The notes beneath the pieces are model-generated. The model was not told the DNA's origin. It saw only the letters and a program-made list of their open reading frames with translations, and ran no database searches. The translations under genes were made by a program, and so were the position numbers. Positions 1-6,372 of a stretch of DNA of 16,115 nt are shown here, in pieces. Position 1 is the stretch's first letter. Every line of letters starts with the position of its first letter. The stretch spans positions 1 to 16,115 of the forward strand of contig DATJHM010000196.1 of NCBI GenBank assembly GCA_035493895.1, in the 5' to 3' direction. The DNA comes from DATJHM01 sp035493895. Lineage in GTDB: Bacteria > Chloroflexota > Ktedonobacteria > Ktedonobacterales > Ktedonobacteraceae.

Positions 1-300
1 GTCCATCTGCGCCGCGCCAGTAATCATGTTCTTAATGTAGTCCGCGTGACCGGGGCAGTCCACGTGTGCATAGTGGCGCTTCTCCGTCTCGTACTCCAGG
101 TGCGCAATCGCAATCGTGATACCGCGCTCGCGCTCTTCGGGAGCCTTATCGATCTGGTCGAATGCCGTATACTTGGCAAGCTGAGCAGTCGCCAACACCT
201 TCGTGATGGCAGCAGTCAGGGTCGTCTTGCCATGGTCAATATGCCCGATGGTTCCTACGTTCACATGCGGTTTTGTCCGCTCAAACTTCTTCTTAGCCAT
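1..300 (-). CDS. tuf: Elongation factor Tu, N-terminal 100 residues (partial, 3' end off window)
   Basis: EF-Tu delivers aminoacyl-tRNA to the ribosome as a GTP complex in the cytoplasm. The minus-strand reading starts at an ATG at 300 and stays open to position 1. It begins MAKKKFERTKPHVNVGTIGH and shows the G1 P-loop GHIDHGKTT (residues 19-27), the switch I segment ERERGITIAIAH (about 57-68), and the G3 motif DCPGH (81-85) followed by the family-typical NMITGAAQMD. Only the first quarter of a roughly 400-residue protein is present; the rest lies before the window. An AAAGGAG ribosome site sits about 13 nt upstream of the start. The gene follows tRNA-Tyr and tRNA-Thr on the same strand, a tRNA-tuf arrangement also known in other bacteria. 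The switch I residues after GITI read AIAH, where E. coli has NTSH; this is a lineage variant rather than damage. Confidence 0.98.
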   Translation of the reverse strand, partial: MAKKKFERTKPHVNVGTIGHIDHGKTTLTAAITKVLATAQLAKYTAFDQIDKAPEERERGITIAIAHLEYETEKRHYAHVDCPGHADYIKNMITGAAQMD

Positions 301-365
301 TGCCTACTTGTGGCTCCTTTTGCAATCCTGTTTGCGATCAGACTGTGGTGAGGTATAGACATGCA

Positions 366-460
366 GCAGCCGTCCCCTAACATCTGATCGTCGATAAAAG
401 ATACTATCCCTATGCTCAACTAGCAGAGGGAAAATGACGATCAGATCAGAAGACGGCAGC
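366..460 (-). promoter_or_regulatory. Long imperfect hairpin in the tRNA-Thr/tuf spacer
   Basis: Three nested inverted repeats are visible. The outer arms 366-374 and 452-460 pair in 8 of 9 positions. The middle arms 382-392 (ATCTGATCGTC) and 436-446 (GACGATCAGAT) pair perfectly over 11 bp. The inner arms TCCCT (407-411) and AGGGA (427-431) enclose a further GCT/AGC pair (414-416 and 422-424). In the tuf-direction transcript this forms an extended stem between the tRNA-Thr 3' end and the EF-Tu start. It could be a processing site separating tRNAs from tuf mRNA or a leader control element. No U-run follows it on the minus strand, so a simple terminator is less likely. The structure is seen; the role is inferred. 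Confidence 0.5.
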
Positions 461-556
461 AAAACTTTTATACGTCCTGCGCGGATATTCGTGAAGATGA
501 AATCCGGGAGAAGTTGAAGGTTTCTAATACTCCCGGCATCCTTCAGAAACCACGGG

Positions 557-628
557 AGCCCGTGATGGGAATTGAACCCATGACCCCAGTCTTACCAAGA
601 CTGTGCGCTGCCGCTGCGCCACACGGGC
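557..628 (-). tRNA. tRNA-Thr (anticodon GGT)
   Basis: A minus-strand cloverleaf of 72 nt. The acceptor stem GCCCGTG pairs with CACGGGC. The anticodon arm is CAGTC-TTGGTAA-GACTG with anticodon GGT (reads ACC/ACU, Thr). The T arm is ATGGG-TTCAATT-CCCAT. The discriminator base is T and no CCA is encoded (CCC follows), so the CCA end must be added after transcription. It is preceded by tRNA-Tyr and followed by tuf in the same transcription unit. Confidence 0.96.
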
Positions 629-652
629 CAACCTTACCTTACAGTAAGTAGG

Positions 653-733
653 TGGGCAGTGGAGGATTCGAACCTCCGAAGCTTTCGCAACTGATTTACA
701 GTCAGTCCCATTTGTCCACTTTGGTAACTGCCC
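653..733 (-). tRNA. tRNA-Tyr (anticodon GTA)
   Basis: A minus-strand class II tRNA of about 81 nt. The acceptor stem GGGCAGT pairs with ACTGCCC. The anticodon arm is ACTGA-CTGTAAA-TCAGT with anticodon GTA (Tyr). A long variable arm (around TGCGAAAGCTTC) and the T arm GGAGG-TTCGAAT-CCTCC follow. The discriminator is A and the encoded 3' end is ACCT, so a CCA tail is not encoded. It is the first gene after the promoter at 778-806. Confidence 0.96.
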
Positions 734-777
734 AGGTTGAGGAACACACCAGTTCGTTCTGAGTGATCGACGGACAC

Positions 778-806
778 ATTATAGCTGACTGCCCCTATGC
801 TGTCAA
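778..806 (-). promoter_or_regulatory. Strong sigma70-type promoter of the tRNA-Tyr/tRNA-Thr/tuf unit
   Basis: On the minus strand a consensus -35 TTGACA (801-806) and a consensus -10 TATAAT (778-783) are separated by exactly 17 nt (784-800). Transcription would start near 770, about 37 nt before the tRNA-Tyr 5' end. Two perfect hexamers at ideal spacing fit a highly expressed translation operon. Confidence 0.9.
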
Positions 807-1169
807 GTATTTTTCAAGCAGATTTCTCGGGCTTGTGAAGGCTCATAAAATATCATCAGAAAAGAGTTTTTTTTGCAAACCTGGAAGAGAATATCCATTA
901 CGGCAAAGGCAGAAAAAAGGAAAATGTCGGCATGCATAAACGCGAGGGAAGTTATGAAAAAAAAACATTGCTCTTTCTATAATTTACTGGTATAATTCCC
1001 AAAGTTAGAGAGAATATAACCTCATGCCATTCAATCGTGGTAGTAAAGCCAATCATAAGAGTAATGTTCATGATTGCTTGTCATACATACATAGCGGGCG
1101 GTTCTGCCGTCAGGCGTGTGTTTGTTTGTTCGACAGTTTGGATTCTTATAGATAAAAGAGGTAGTTTCT
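807..1169. other. Intergenic region between the divergent tRNA/tuf promoter and the MazF-like gene
   Basis: About 360 bases without a convincing gene. The left half is the upstream side of the leftward tRNA promoter. The right half holds a plus-strand promoter candidate (968-996). A 43-codon open frame (1024-1155) has no good ribosome site and cysteine-rich, non-family composition, so I do not call it a gene. No repeats, RNA genes or attachment sites were recognised. Confidence 0.5.
968..996 (+). promoter_or_regulatory. Candidate promoter for the small ORF/MazF-like/selA genes
   Basis: A plus-strand -35 like TTGCTC (968-973) and a consensus -10 TATAAT (991-996) are spaced by 17 nt. Transcription would begin near 1003, giving a leader of about 165 nt before the small ORF at 1170. 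The -10 match is perfect and the -35 is 4 of 6. It is the best promoter visible upstream of the plus-strand genes 1170-3283. Confidence 0.55.
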
Positions 1170-1394
1170 ATGGCAGCGAACTGTGACTTTAGTCGTTCTT
1201 CCTTGCTTAGCGAACAGTATCAGCGTGAAATGGAGCTCATTGCTGTTGCACTTCAAGAAGAGAGTCAGGATGAACGCGAAGAGCGTCTCAGCCTCGTTGC
1301 GCGTTCCTGGCCTCTTACCAGCGCCTGTTTTCATGCGCAACTTGAACCCAGCGAGACTCCGATTTACACGCCCGTCGCTTTTGCACGTCGATAG
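1170..1394 (+). CDS. Small hypothetical protein upstream of a MazF-like toxin (possible antitoxin)
   Basis: A 74-residue ORF starting at ATG 1170, with an AAAGAGGT ribosome site about 8 nt upstream. It begins MAANCDFSRSSLLSEQYQRE, followed by a strongly charged helical stretch rich in Glu and Arg (about residues 20-40). I recognise no family. It lies 38 nt before the PemK/MazF-like gene, the position an antitoxin would occupy, and a charged helix with a disordered tail is compatible with that role. However, no ribbon-helix-helix or AbrB-type DNA-binding signature is evident. An overlapping frame (1183-1407) of similar length lacks a ribosome site and reads as a shadow. The coding call is moderate; the antitoxin role is a guess from context. 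Confidence 0.45.
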   Translation: MAANCDFSRSSLLSEQYQREMELIAVALQEESQDEREERLSLVARSWPLTSACFHAQLEPSETPIYTPVAFARR

Positions 1395-1432
1395 TTTGTT
1401 CGCTTAGTAGATTTGTAAATGTAGTAATTGCC

Positions 1433-1864
1433 ATGCCTCATCCACCAGAACTTACACCTGATGCGCTGACTTACCAAACGCCAGTGCAGTTTGGCATGGT
1501 TTATTGGGTGAACTTTGGCTACCCCTCTCTTCCCCCGGGAATTGAGGAGAAGCGCATCCTGGATTGGCACCCGGCCCTTGTCGTTTCAGGTGATCCCTTC
1601 TGTCGCCATGCCGGGGCAGTGAATGTTGTCGCCCTGACTTCCTATCGCGGGAAGCTTCGCCCGTACCACCATCTCCTGCTCAAACGAGACTATCCTCTCC
1701 TCGATACCGATAGCCTGGTCAAGACTGAGCTGATGTATCCGATTCTGCGCTCTCTCCTGGCTGATCAATATGCTATCTGTAAACTAAATGATGCCGATCT
1801 ACGTGCTATCATGGGGAAAATTGCAAATAGTCTGGCCATCACCATGTTCTATTCACTGCATTAA
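1433..1864 (+). CDS. PemK/MazF-like toxin family protein
   Basis: A 143-residue protein with the MazF/PemK barrel layout. It opens with FGMVYWVNFGYPS (about residues 21-33), the usual 'G-x-V-Y/W-V' first strand. HPALVVSGDPF (around residue 46) corresponds to the family RPALVIS strand. NVVALTSYRG corresponds to the VxPLTS strand, and there is a Tyr/Leu-rich strand and a C-terminal helix DLRAIMGKIANSLA. MazF-type toxins are ribosome-independent mRNA endoribonucleases neutralised by a small partner. The Arg of the usual RPA motif is His here, and the loop between strands 1 and 2 is long (LPPGIEEKRILDW), so it is a divergent member and activity is uncertain. The start has no clear ribosome site. 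The stop lies 27 nt before selA, so the two may be co-transcribed. Confidence 0.75.
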   Translation: MPHPPELTPDALTYQTPVQFGMVYWVNFGYPSLPPGIEEKRILDWHPALVVSGDPFCRHAGAVNVVALTSYRGKLRPYHHLLLKRDYPLLDTDSLVKTELMYPILRSLLADQYAICKLNDADLRAIMGKIANSLAITMFYSLH

Positions 1865-1891
1865 CCGGGCCTTCTCCAGACAGGAGATTGT

Positions 1892-3283
1892 ATGACAGAC
1901 ACATATCACCAGGAATTACGCCAGCTTCCTTCAGTTAATGAACTGCTCCAGACAACCGTAGGGCAGCAACTCATAGCCAATTATTCCTATACGCTGGCAG
2001 TAGATATGACACGCGAAACGCTGGCTGAAACGCGGACAGCGATCCGCGCTGGTACTCCTTGCCCGACACACTCCTCACTCCTGGCAACCATCGCCCACCA
2101 CTTACAGGAAAACCAGCGCCCTCACCTCCGCCCCGTCATTAACGCGACTGGTGTGATTATCAATACGAATCTGGGACGTGCTCCTCTGAGTACCGCAGCG
2201 CTGACAGCGGTTCGCGAGGTTGCCAGCGGCTATAGCAATTTAGAGTACGATCTGGAGGCGGGCGAACGTGGCTCACGTCATACGCACGTGACCGAGCTGC
2301 TGCGGCAGCTAACGGGCGCAGAAGCGGCTCTGGTGGCGAATAATAATGCGGCGGCGTTGCTGCTCGCACTCAGTACCCTGGCGCAGGGACGCGAGGTGGT
2401 CATTTCACGCGGCCAGCTGGTGGAGATTGGCGGCGGATTTCGCGTACCCGATGTGATGCGTCAAAGCGGCTGTCAGCTCGTTGAGGTGGGCACGACCAAT
2501 CGCACGCGTTTGCGCGACTATCAAGAGGCGATTACCGAACGAACGGGTTTGCTGCTGACCGTTCACCCCAGCAATTTCTTGATCACGGGCTTTACTGAAT
2601 CCACGCCAGTTCAGGATCTGGTTACGCTGGCTCAACGTTCTGGCTTGCAGGTGGTAGATGACCTGGGGAGTGGCTGTTTGTTGCCCAGTGAGCAGTATGG
2701 TCTGGCGCATGAACCAATGCCGCAGGAGAGTATTCGGGCGGGTGTCGATCTGGTCTGTTTCTCGGGAGACAAATTGTTGGGTGGACCTCAGGCGGGCATT
2801 CTGGTAGGAAAAGCCGACGTCATTGCACGCCTGGCAAAACATCCGTTGATGCGCGCCGTACGTATTGATAAAATGACGCTGGCAGCCCTGGAGGCAACAT
2901 TGCGCCACTACCAGCGTGGCGAGGCGACAAAACACATTCCGGTCTGGCAGATGATCGCAGCTCAGCCGGAGGATCTCCAGCAACGAGCAACGCGCTGGGT
3001 CGCACACTTGCGCGCGCACGGTCTCGCAGCCCGTCTTCAGCCGGGAACATCGACCATCGGTGGCGGCTCACTGCCCGGTGAAACGCTTCCCACAACATTA
3101 CTGGCACTCGATGAAGGGCAGGGAAGATACCCGCTGGAGGAGATCGCAAAGCGCCTGCGTGCACGTAGTATACCCATCATCGCACGTATTTTGCGCGATG
3201 CGCTACTCCTTGATCCGCGCACAGTTTTTGCGGAACAGGATCAGGAACTATTACAGGCATTACTCGAAAATAGCGTAAAATGA
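1892..3283 (+). CDS. selA: L-seryl-tRNA(Sec) selenium transferase (selenocysteine synthase)
   Basis: SelA converts Ser-tRNA(Sec) to Sec-tRNA(Sec) using selenophosphate and pyridoxal phosphate. The 463-residue length matches the E. coli enzyme. Landmarks: N-terminal LRQLPSVNELL (about 9-19), which matches the SelA N-terminal domain; INATGVIINTNLGRAPLS (83-100); the Ser/Asn-rich cofactor region VANNNAAALLLAL (148-160); VVDDLGSG (254-261); and the PLP lysine in FSGDKLLGGPQAG, Lys294. The start has an AGGAG ribosome site about 7 nt upstream. It sits between toxin-antitoxin-type genes. Neither selB, selD nor a tRNA-Sec is present in this window, so those partners must be elsewhere if the pathway is active. 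No truncation or frameshift is seen. Confidence 0.97.
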   Translation: MTDTYHQELRQLPSVNELLQTTVGQQLIANYSYTLAVDMTRETLAETRTAIRAGTPCPTHSSLLATIAHHLQENQRPHLRPVINATGVIINTNLGRAPLSTAALTAVREVASGYSNLEYDLEAGERGSRHTHVTELLRQLTGAEAALVANNNAAALLLALSTLAQGREVVISRGQLVEIGGGFRVPDVMRQSGCQLVEVGTTNRTRLRDYQEAITERTGLLLTVHPSNFLITGFTESTPVQDLVTLAQRSGLQVVDDLGSGCLLPSEQYGLAHEPMPQESIRAGVDLVCFSGDKLLGGPQAGILVGKADVIARLAKHPLMRAVRIDKMTLAALEATLRHYQRGEATKHIPVWQMIAAQPEDLQQRATRWVAHLRAHGLAARLQPGTSTIGGGSLPGETLPTTLLALDEGQGRYPLEEIAKRLRARSIPIIARILRDALLLDPRTVFAEQDQELLQALLENSVK

Positions 3284-3303
3284 GGATTTTTCACCTCCTC
3301 ATA
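3281..3303 (+). terminator. Weak hairpin at the selA stop
   Basis: ATGAGGA and TCCTCAT flank a loop of about eight bases directly at the selA stop codon, giving a 7-bp stem. No T-run follows, so as an intrinsic terminator it is imperfect. It could stop selA transcripts inefficiently or be incidental. Confidence 0.25.
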
Positions 3304-3468
3304 CAATTGTCTCTCGCCCAAAAGTACTAATTGCCATGAACTTTCTTTACATATTACGCGCAGGCCGTCTGGCAAGACGTCAGGCAGGAAGAAAGCCGAG
3401 AAATCTTCATCCTGAGATCACAATCTTCAGCATCTCTTATTTTTCTCAGGAAAAAGTGCATACGTTTA

Positions 3469-3497
3469 TTGACATTTCTTAGAGAGATAAGTACAAT
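3469..3497 (+). promoter_or_regulatory. Strong promoter of the toxin-antitoxin operon
   Basis: A consensus -35 TTGACA (3469-3474) and a -10 TACAAT (3492-3497) are separated by 17 nt. Transcription would start near 3504, giving a leader of about 35 nt before the antitoxin ATG at 3539. Toxin-antitoxin promoters are usually autorepressed by the antitoxin complex, but I see no clear operator palindrome here. Confidence 0.85.
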
Positions 3498-3538
3498 TAA
3501 AGACAGATAGCGTCGTGTTAAGACTAGGAGGCATCTTC

Positions 3539-3865
3539 ATGGCTGTTGTACATACAGATTTTTATCGTCATGAAAACCTCGTCCGCAAATCGATACAAAT
3601 ACCCTCAACGCAACATAAAGAGCTAAAAGCTCTTGCAGTTGAACTAGACTCCTCATTAGGGGATGTAGTGGAGACTATTATGGAACTTATGCGGCAGGAT
3701 AATTATCAGCAGTTAAAATCGGCAATCATCCAGAAGCGCGAACGCGAACTCTCCTCTCTCAATCACTCTCTCGACGAAGCTTACGCTTACCTTGGTTCTC
3801 TCCCCGAAACACTTGAAGATGCCCGTTTCTTTTTTGAGGCTGGGAACGAAGGTATGGTTGCATGA
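3539..3865 (+). CDS. Antitoxin partner of the adjacent MazF toxin (ribbon-helix-helix-like)
   Basis: A 108-residue protein. I chose ATG 3539 because a full AGGAGG site (3526-3531) lies 7 nt upstream; an in-frame GTG at 3515 would put that site inside the gene. Residues about 14-50 (LVRKSIQIPSTQHKELKALA and onward to a second helix) look like a beta strand followed by two helices, the ribbon-helix-helix arrangement used by many antitoxins to bind operator DNA. The C-terminal half is charged and helical (EARFFFE-like end), suited to wrapping the toxin. It overlaps the toxin by the 4-nt ATGA, the classic coupling of antitoxin and toxin. Family placement is by context and fold pattern, not by a diagnostic motif. 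Confidence 0.75.
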   Translation: MAVVHTDFYRHENLVRKSIQIPSTQHKELKALAVELDSSLGDVVETIMELMRQDNYQQLKSAIIQKRERELSSLNHSLDEAYAYLGSLPETLEDARFFFEAGNEGMVA

Positions 3866-4272
3866 GTGAAGAGGCCAGGCAGACCCTGCCCAGCCCGAGA
3901 TATTATGAGGCAAATGCAGTGATTCCCAGCCCCCGCCGGGGTGAAATATGGGATGTAAACTGGTCGCCGGGTCGAGGCGCCGAGCAACAGGGAACCCGTC
4001 CGGCATTAATTATACAGAATGATCGGGGCAACGCTTCCCCTTCGTACCCATTGACAATCGTTGCCTCTATGAGTCGGACCGAACGTGAGCTGCCACTTCA
4101 CGTGCGCATCGCTCCGCATCCCGAAAATGGGCTGACCGATAGCACAGACGTCAAATGTGAGCAGGTGATGACCATTGAGAAATCTCGCTTGATACGGCGT
4201 CGTGGCGTGATTACACCCGAAGAATTGCAGCGTGTGGATATTGCTCTGCGCGTGAGCCTGAATTTGCTATAG
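3862..4272 (+). CDS. MazF-type mRNA interferase toxin
   Basis: A 136-residue protein with a typical MazF/PemK core: RRGEIWDVNWSPGRGAEQQG (about 25-44), TRPALIIQNDRGN (45-57), a VASMS strand in the position of VxPxTS, PLHVRI, and DVKCEQVMTIEKSRLIRRRG, where the conserved 'QxxTxxKxRL' segment carries catalytic and RNA-binding residues in characterised MazF proteins. It ends with EELQRVDIALRVSLNL, the usual C-terminal helix. The toxin would cleave mRNA when freed from its antitoxin. It overlaps the upstream antitoxin gene by ATGA, so translation is likely coupled. An N-terminal extension of about 24 residues precedes the core. All key segments are intact. Confidence 0.92.
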   Translation: MSEEARQTLPSPRYYEANAVIPSPRRGEIWDVNWSPGRGAEQQGTRPALIIQNDRGNASPSYPLTIVASMSRTERELPLHVRIAPHPENGLTDSTDVKCEQVMTIEKSRLIRRRGVITPEELQRVDIALRVSLNLL

Positions 4273-4310
4273 GCTTTTTTCAATCGTATCAAAGAAGTCT
4301 GACGCTCAGC

Positions 4311-4907
4311 TCACGCAAAACACTGCCGAGCTTCTACAGGAAAATGCTCCACCAGACGGGTCGGCAGCTTCTCCTGTCCACGAAACATGCCCTGACTCTG
4401 ATAACGCCCCTCTTCCAGAAACACTACTTCGATGCTTTCTTGTCTCGGTTCAACCAACCAGTATTCTTTCACGCCCGCCCGCTCATATGCCAGATATTTT
4501 TGGCGGCGATCGTAAAACGTCGTCGAGGGGGAGGCGACCTCAACCACCAGATCTGGTGCACCTATGATACGTGAAGATACATATTTCTGGATATTTTCTT
4601 GCAACAACACGCATACATCCGGCTGCACTACTGTTTTCTTCTCTAACTCAACATCAAATGGAGCGATATATACTTCGCCCAAACCTGCAAAGTATATATA
4701 TGTCGTGAGATAATAGCTTATCAAATTCGCTGTTTTTTGATGTCCGCCCGAAGGTGATGGAGCCATGTACAACACTCCAGCAATAATTTCATACCGATTC
4801 CCATCGTCAGGAATCTGACAATACGCACTGTAGGTCCAGTCGCCCTGCTTCGGCCCTGCTGGCATATTTGCTGGTGTGATGGTGTCGAAATTGTCGAATA
4901 GTGCCAT
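4311..4907 (-). CDS. Uma2 family (DUF820) PD-(D/E)XK nuclease-like protein
   Basis: A 198-residue protein with the Uma2 signature. RYEIIAGVLYMAPSPSGGHQ (about 38-57) is the typical 'E-x-x-x-G-x-x-x-M-S-P-S-x-x-H' start. VVQPDVCVL (around 92-100) supplies the PD. GAPDLVVEVASPST (about 116-129) supplies the E-V-x-S-P-S motif. YERAGVKEYWLVEP follows. The fold is restriction-endonuclease-like and the family is very common in Cyanobacteria and Chloroflexota; its biological role is not settled. An AAAGGA ribosome site lies about 9-10 nt upstream of the ATG at 4907. The gene converges on the mazF toxin with a 38-nt gap and no obvious terminator between them. Confidence 0.88.
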   Translation of the reverse strand: MALFDNFDTITPANMPAGPKQGDWTYSAYCQIPDDGNRYEIIAGVLYMAPSPSGGHQKTANLISYYLTTYIYFAGLGEVYIAPFDVELEKKTVVQPDVCVLLQENIQKYVSSRIIGAPDLVVEVASPSTTFYDRRQKYLAYERAGVKEYWLVEPRQESIEVVFLEEGRYQSQGMFRGQEKLPTRLVEHFPVEARQCFA

Positions 4908-5526
4908 ATTGCGTTTTCCTTTCGTCTCTCACTAAAAGCCCGCCTCAACAACTTGCCCTATCCAGAAATACGCACATACTTTTTTCGTCAGACACATACA
5001 GTATAATGGCGACGAGAAGTTTCGCCAGCGCCATCAAACCACATTCTCGCGCGCGGGTCAATTCTCAAAAATGAGGATTTTTTCTCCTGGTTTTGTACTA
5101 TTGCCCTGCTCCTCCAAACGCTCTCAACAAAAATAAGCCAATGCATCTCTCACAAATAAATTGCCGCAGAAATTTTTTTAAAATCCGCCCGTTGTTCGTC
5201 TCATAAGTAGATATGAACATATGGGTGTAGCATGGAAAGCTTTAGCGAACTTTTCGTTTTTTTGCATGTATCTGTGCTGATCCCGATTACTATATGCACA
5301 TGCGATTGTTTGACTATCCAGATATTTTAGTGTACAATTTGTAACTGAATGTGATTTTTATCGATTTATTGTTATCAAATTATGTGTTCCCGATATATCG
5401 CGCTATCATGCGAGAAATTGAAATACAATGGAAAATATCATGTTATTACAAGCGATAAACTATTTATGATATTATATATGCGAAAACTATTTTTAGCGTC
5501 TTCACGAACATAGAGAGGACTTATTC
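4908..5526. other. AT-rich intergenic region upstream of the signalling operon
   Basis: About 620 bases without a supported gene, lying between divergently oriented genes (Uma2 leftward, membrane protein rightward). The right half is notably AT-rich. It contains the plus-strand promoter at 5310-5338, a weaker second candidate near 5445-5475, and a leader of about 180 nt. TATAAT at 5002-5007 (plus) has no convincing -35. The 12-mer AGCGAACTTTTC at 5244-5255 recurs at 7292-7303. No tRNA, CRISPR, IS end or riboswitch was recognised. Confidence 0.5.
5310..5338 (+). promoter_or_regulatory. Promoter of the membrane-vWA-phosphatase-kinase-GTPase operon
   Basis: A -35 TTGACT (5310-5315) and a -10 TACAAT (5333-5338), 17 nt apart, each 5 of 6 to consensus. 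The predicted start is near 5345, leaving an unusually long AT-rich leader of about 180 nt before ATG 5527. No other good promoter is seen inside the operon down to the window end. Confidence 0.75.
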
Positions 5527-6303
5527 ATGTTAAAGTATAATACACGCGACACAGTTCTACTCAGTGGCTGGTTATTTGCTGATCTGTTATTAGGCCTGGC
5601 GATCATCTTTTTTGTTTCTCTGCCCGGATCACAAAAGGCACCCGAGCCGATTGTCAAGTGGACGGTCACACCCACCAATTTAACTTCTGGTAATGCTCCA
5701 TGTACAGGTGGGAAGGCCGCTCCTGCCTGCACGCTCACATTGAACGAAACCGAGGATTCACAGGCACCATTGAACTGGTCTGCTAAAAGCGATATGGGCT
5801 CTGATGTGCTGTTTAGTCCCGCTCAGAGTACACTCTCGCCCGGAAAATCAGTACAGATCACTGTTTCTCATTTTCCCTGCCAGAATGGCTCGTTTACATT
5901 TACTAATACAAAAACAGCGGTTCCTCTCATCGTCGAATGGAGTTGTGTGCCGCAGCAGGAACGCCTGAACTTCCACTACCAGACCTTTCACCTGACCATC
6001 CATAATGTAAATGGATTGATGAATAATGATCCAGCGGCAACACAAGATATAGAGAATCAAGTAAAAGCACAGTCACTGCTGAAGCCAGGAAATGTTGGCC
6101 TGGCCGTCGTCTATGATGGCGCGCCCACGCCCGCTGATATCTCTGCTTCGCAAAATATCGCGCAGAAAATCTACGACATCTTCGGAATCCTGGGCAAACA
6201 GGGATTTGCCTTTCAACGTGCATCCTACTACACGCAGCTCGTCAATATTGGTTTCCCAAATAATCAAGTCCAGGTAGATGTTTATTTCTTCCAGACATCA
6301 TAA
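5527..6303 (+). CDS. Single-pass membrane protein with MotB/ZorB-like helix, Ig-like domain and possible OmpA-like C-terminus
   Basis: A 258-residue protein with an AGAGG ribosome site 8 nt before the ATG. Residues 11-32 (LLSGWLFADLLLGLAIIFFV plus two) form one membrane helix. Its W-x-x-A-D-L pattern with a buried Asp19 resembles the first helix of MotB, ExbD and ZorB, where that Asp lies in the ion path. Residues about 42-141 are beta-rich and Ig/BACON-like (PLNWSAKSD, STLSPGKSVQITVSHFPC, VPLIVEWSC) with Cys59, Cys68, Cys118 and Cys140, which could form disulfides outside the membrane. Residues about 148-258 mix helix and strand. SASQNIAQKIYDIFGILGKQ followed by VQVDVYFF loosely recalls an OmpA-like domain, without its classic motif. 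It heads the operon and is a plausible sensor or anchor. No MotA-like partner is in the window. The topology is well supported; the family is inferred. Confidence 0.75.
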   Translation: MLKYNTRDTVLLSGWLFADLLLGLAIIFFVSLPGSQKAPEPIVKWTVTPTNLTSGNAPCTGGKAAPACTLTLNETEDSQAPLNWSAKSDMGSDVLFSPAQSTLSPGKSVQITVSHFPCQNGSFTFTNTKTAVPLIVEWSCVPQQERLNFHYQTFHLTIHNVNGLMNNDPAATQDIENQVKAQSLLKPGNVGLAVVYDGAPTPADISASQNIAQKIYDIFGILGKQGFAFQRASYYTQLVNIGFPNNQVQVDVYFFQTS

Positions 6304-6372
6304 CCTTAGTGTCTTTATGCCACAGGTAAATCCTTTGTGAGTCGTTGTTTAAGTCAAGGAAAGAACGAGAAT

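Noticed and set aside
1024..1155. 43-codon ORF downstream of the TATAAT at 991
   Set aside because: No clear ribosome site, odd Cys-rich composition and no recognisable motif; probably chance.
1183..1407. 74-codon ORF overlapping the small ORF at 1170
   Set aside because: No ribosome site and no protein-like pattern compared with the frame starting at 1170.
2405..3019. 204-codon minus-strand ORF inside selA
   Set aside because: Shadow of the strongly supported selA frame.
4273..4310. Bidirectional terminator between mazF and the Uma2 gene
   Set aside because: Only an imperfect CTT/AAG stem and short T-tract; not strong enough to call.
5002..5007. TATAAT as a promoter in the Uma2 upstream region
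   Set aside because: No acceptable -35 at 16-18 nt and no gene nearby in that direction.
3277..5085. AAAATGAGGATTTTT occurring after selA and again near 5070
   Set aside because: Short, low-complexity and in unrelated contexts; the second copy has only a 4-bp stem. Likely coincidence.
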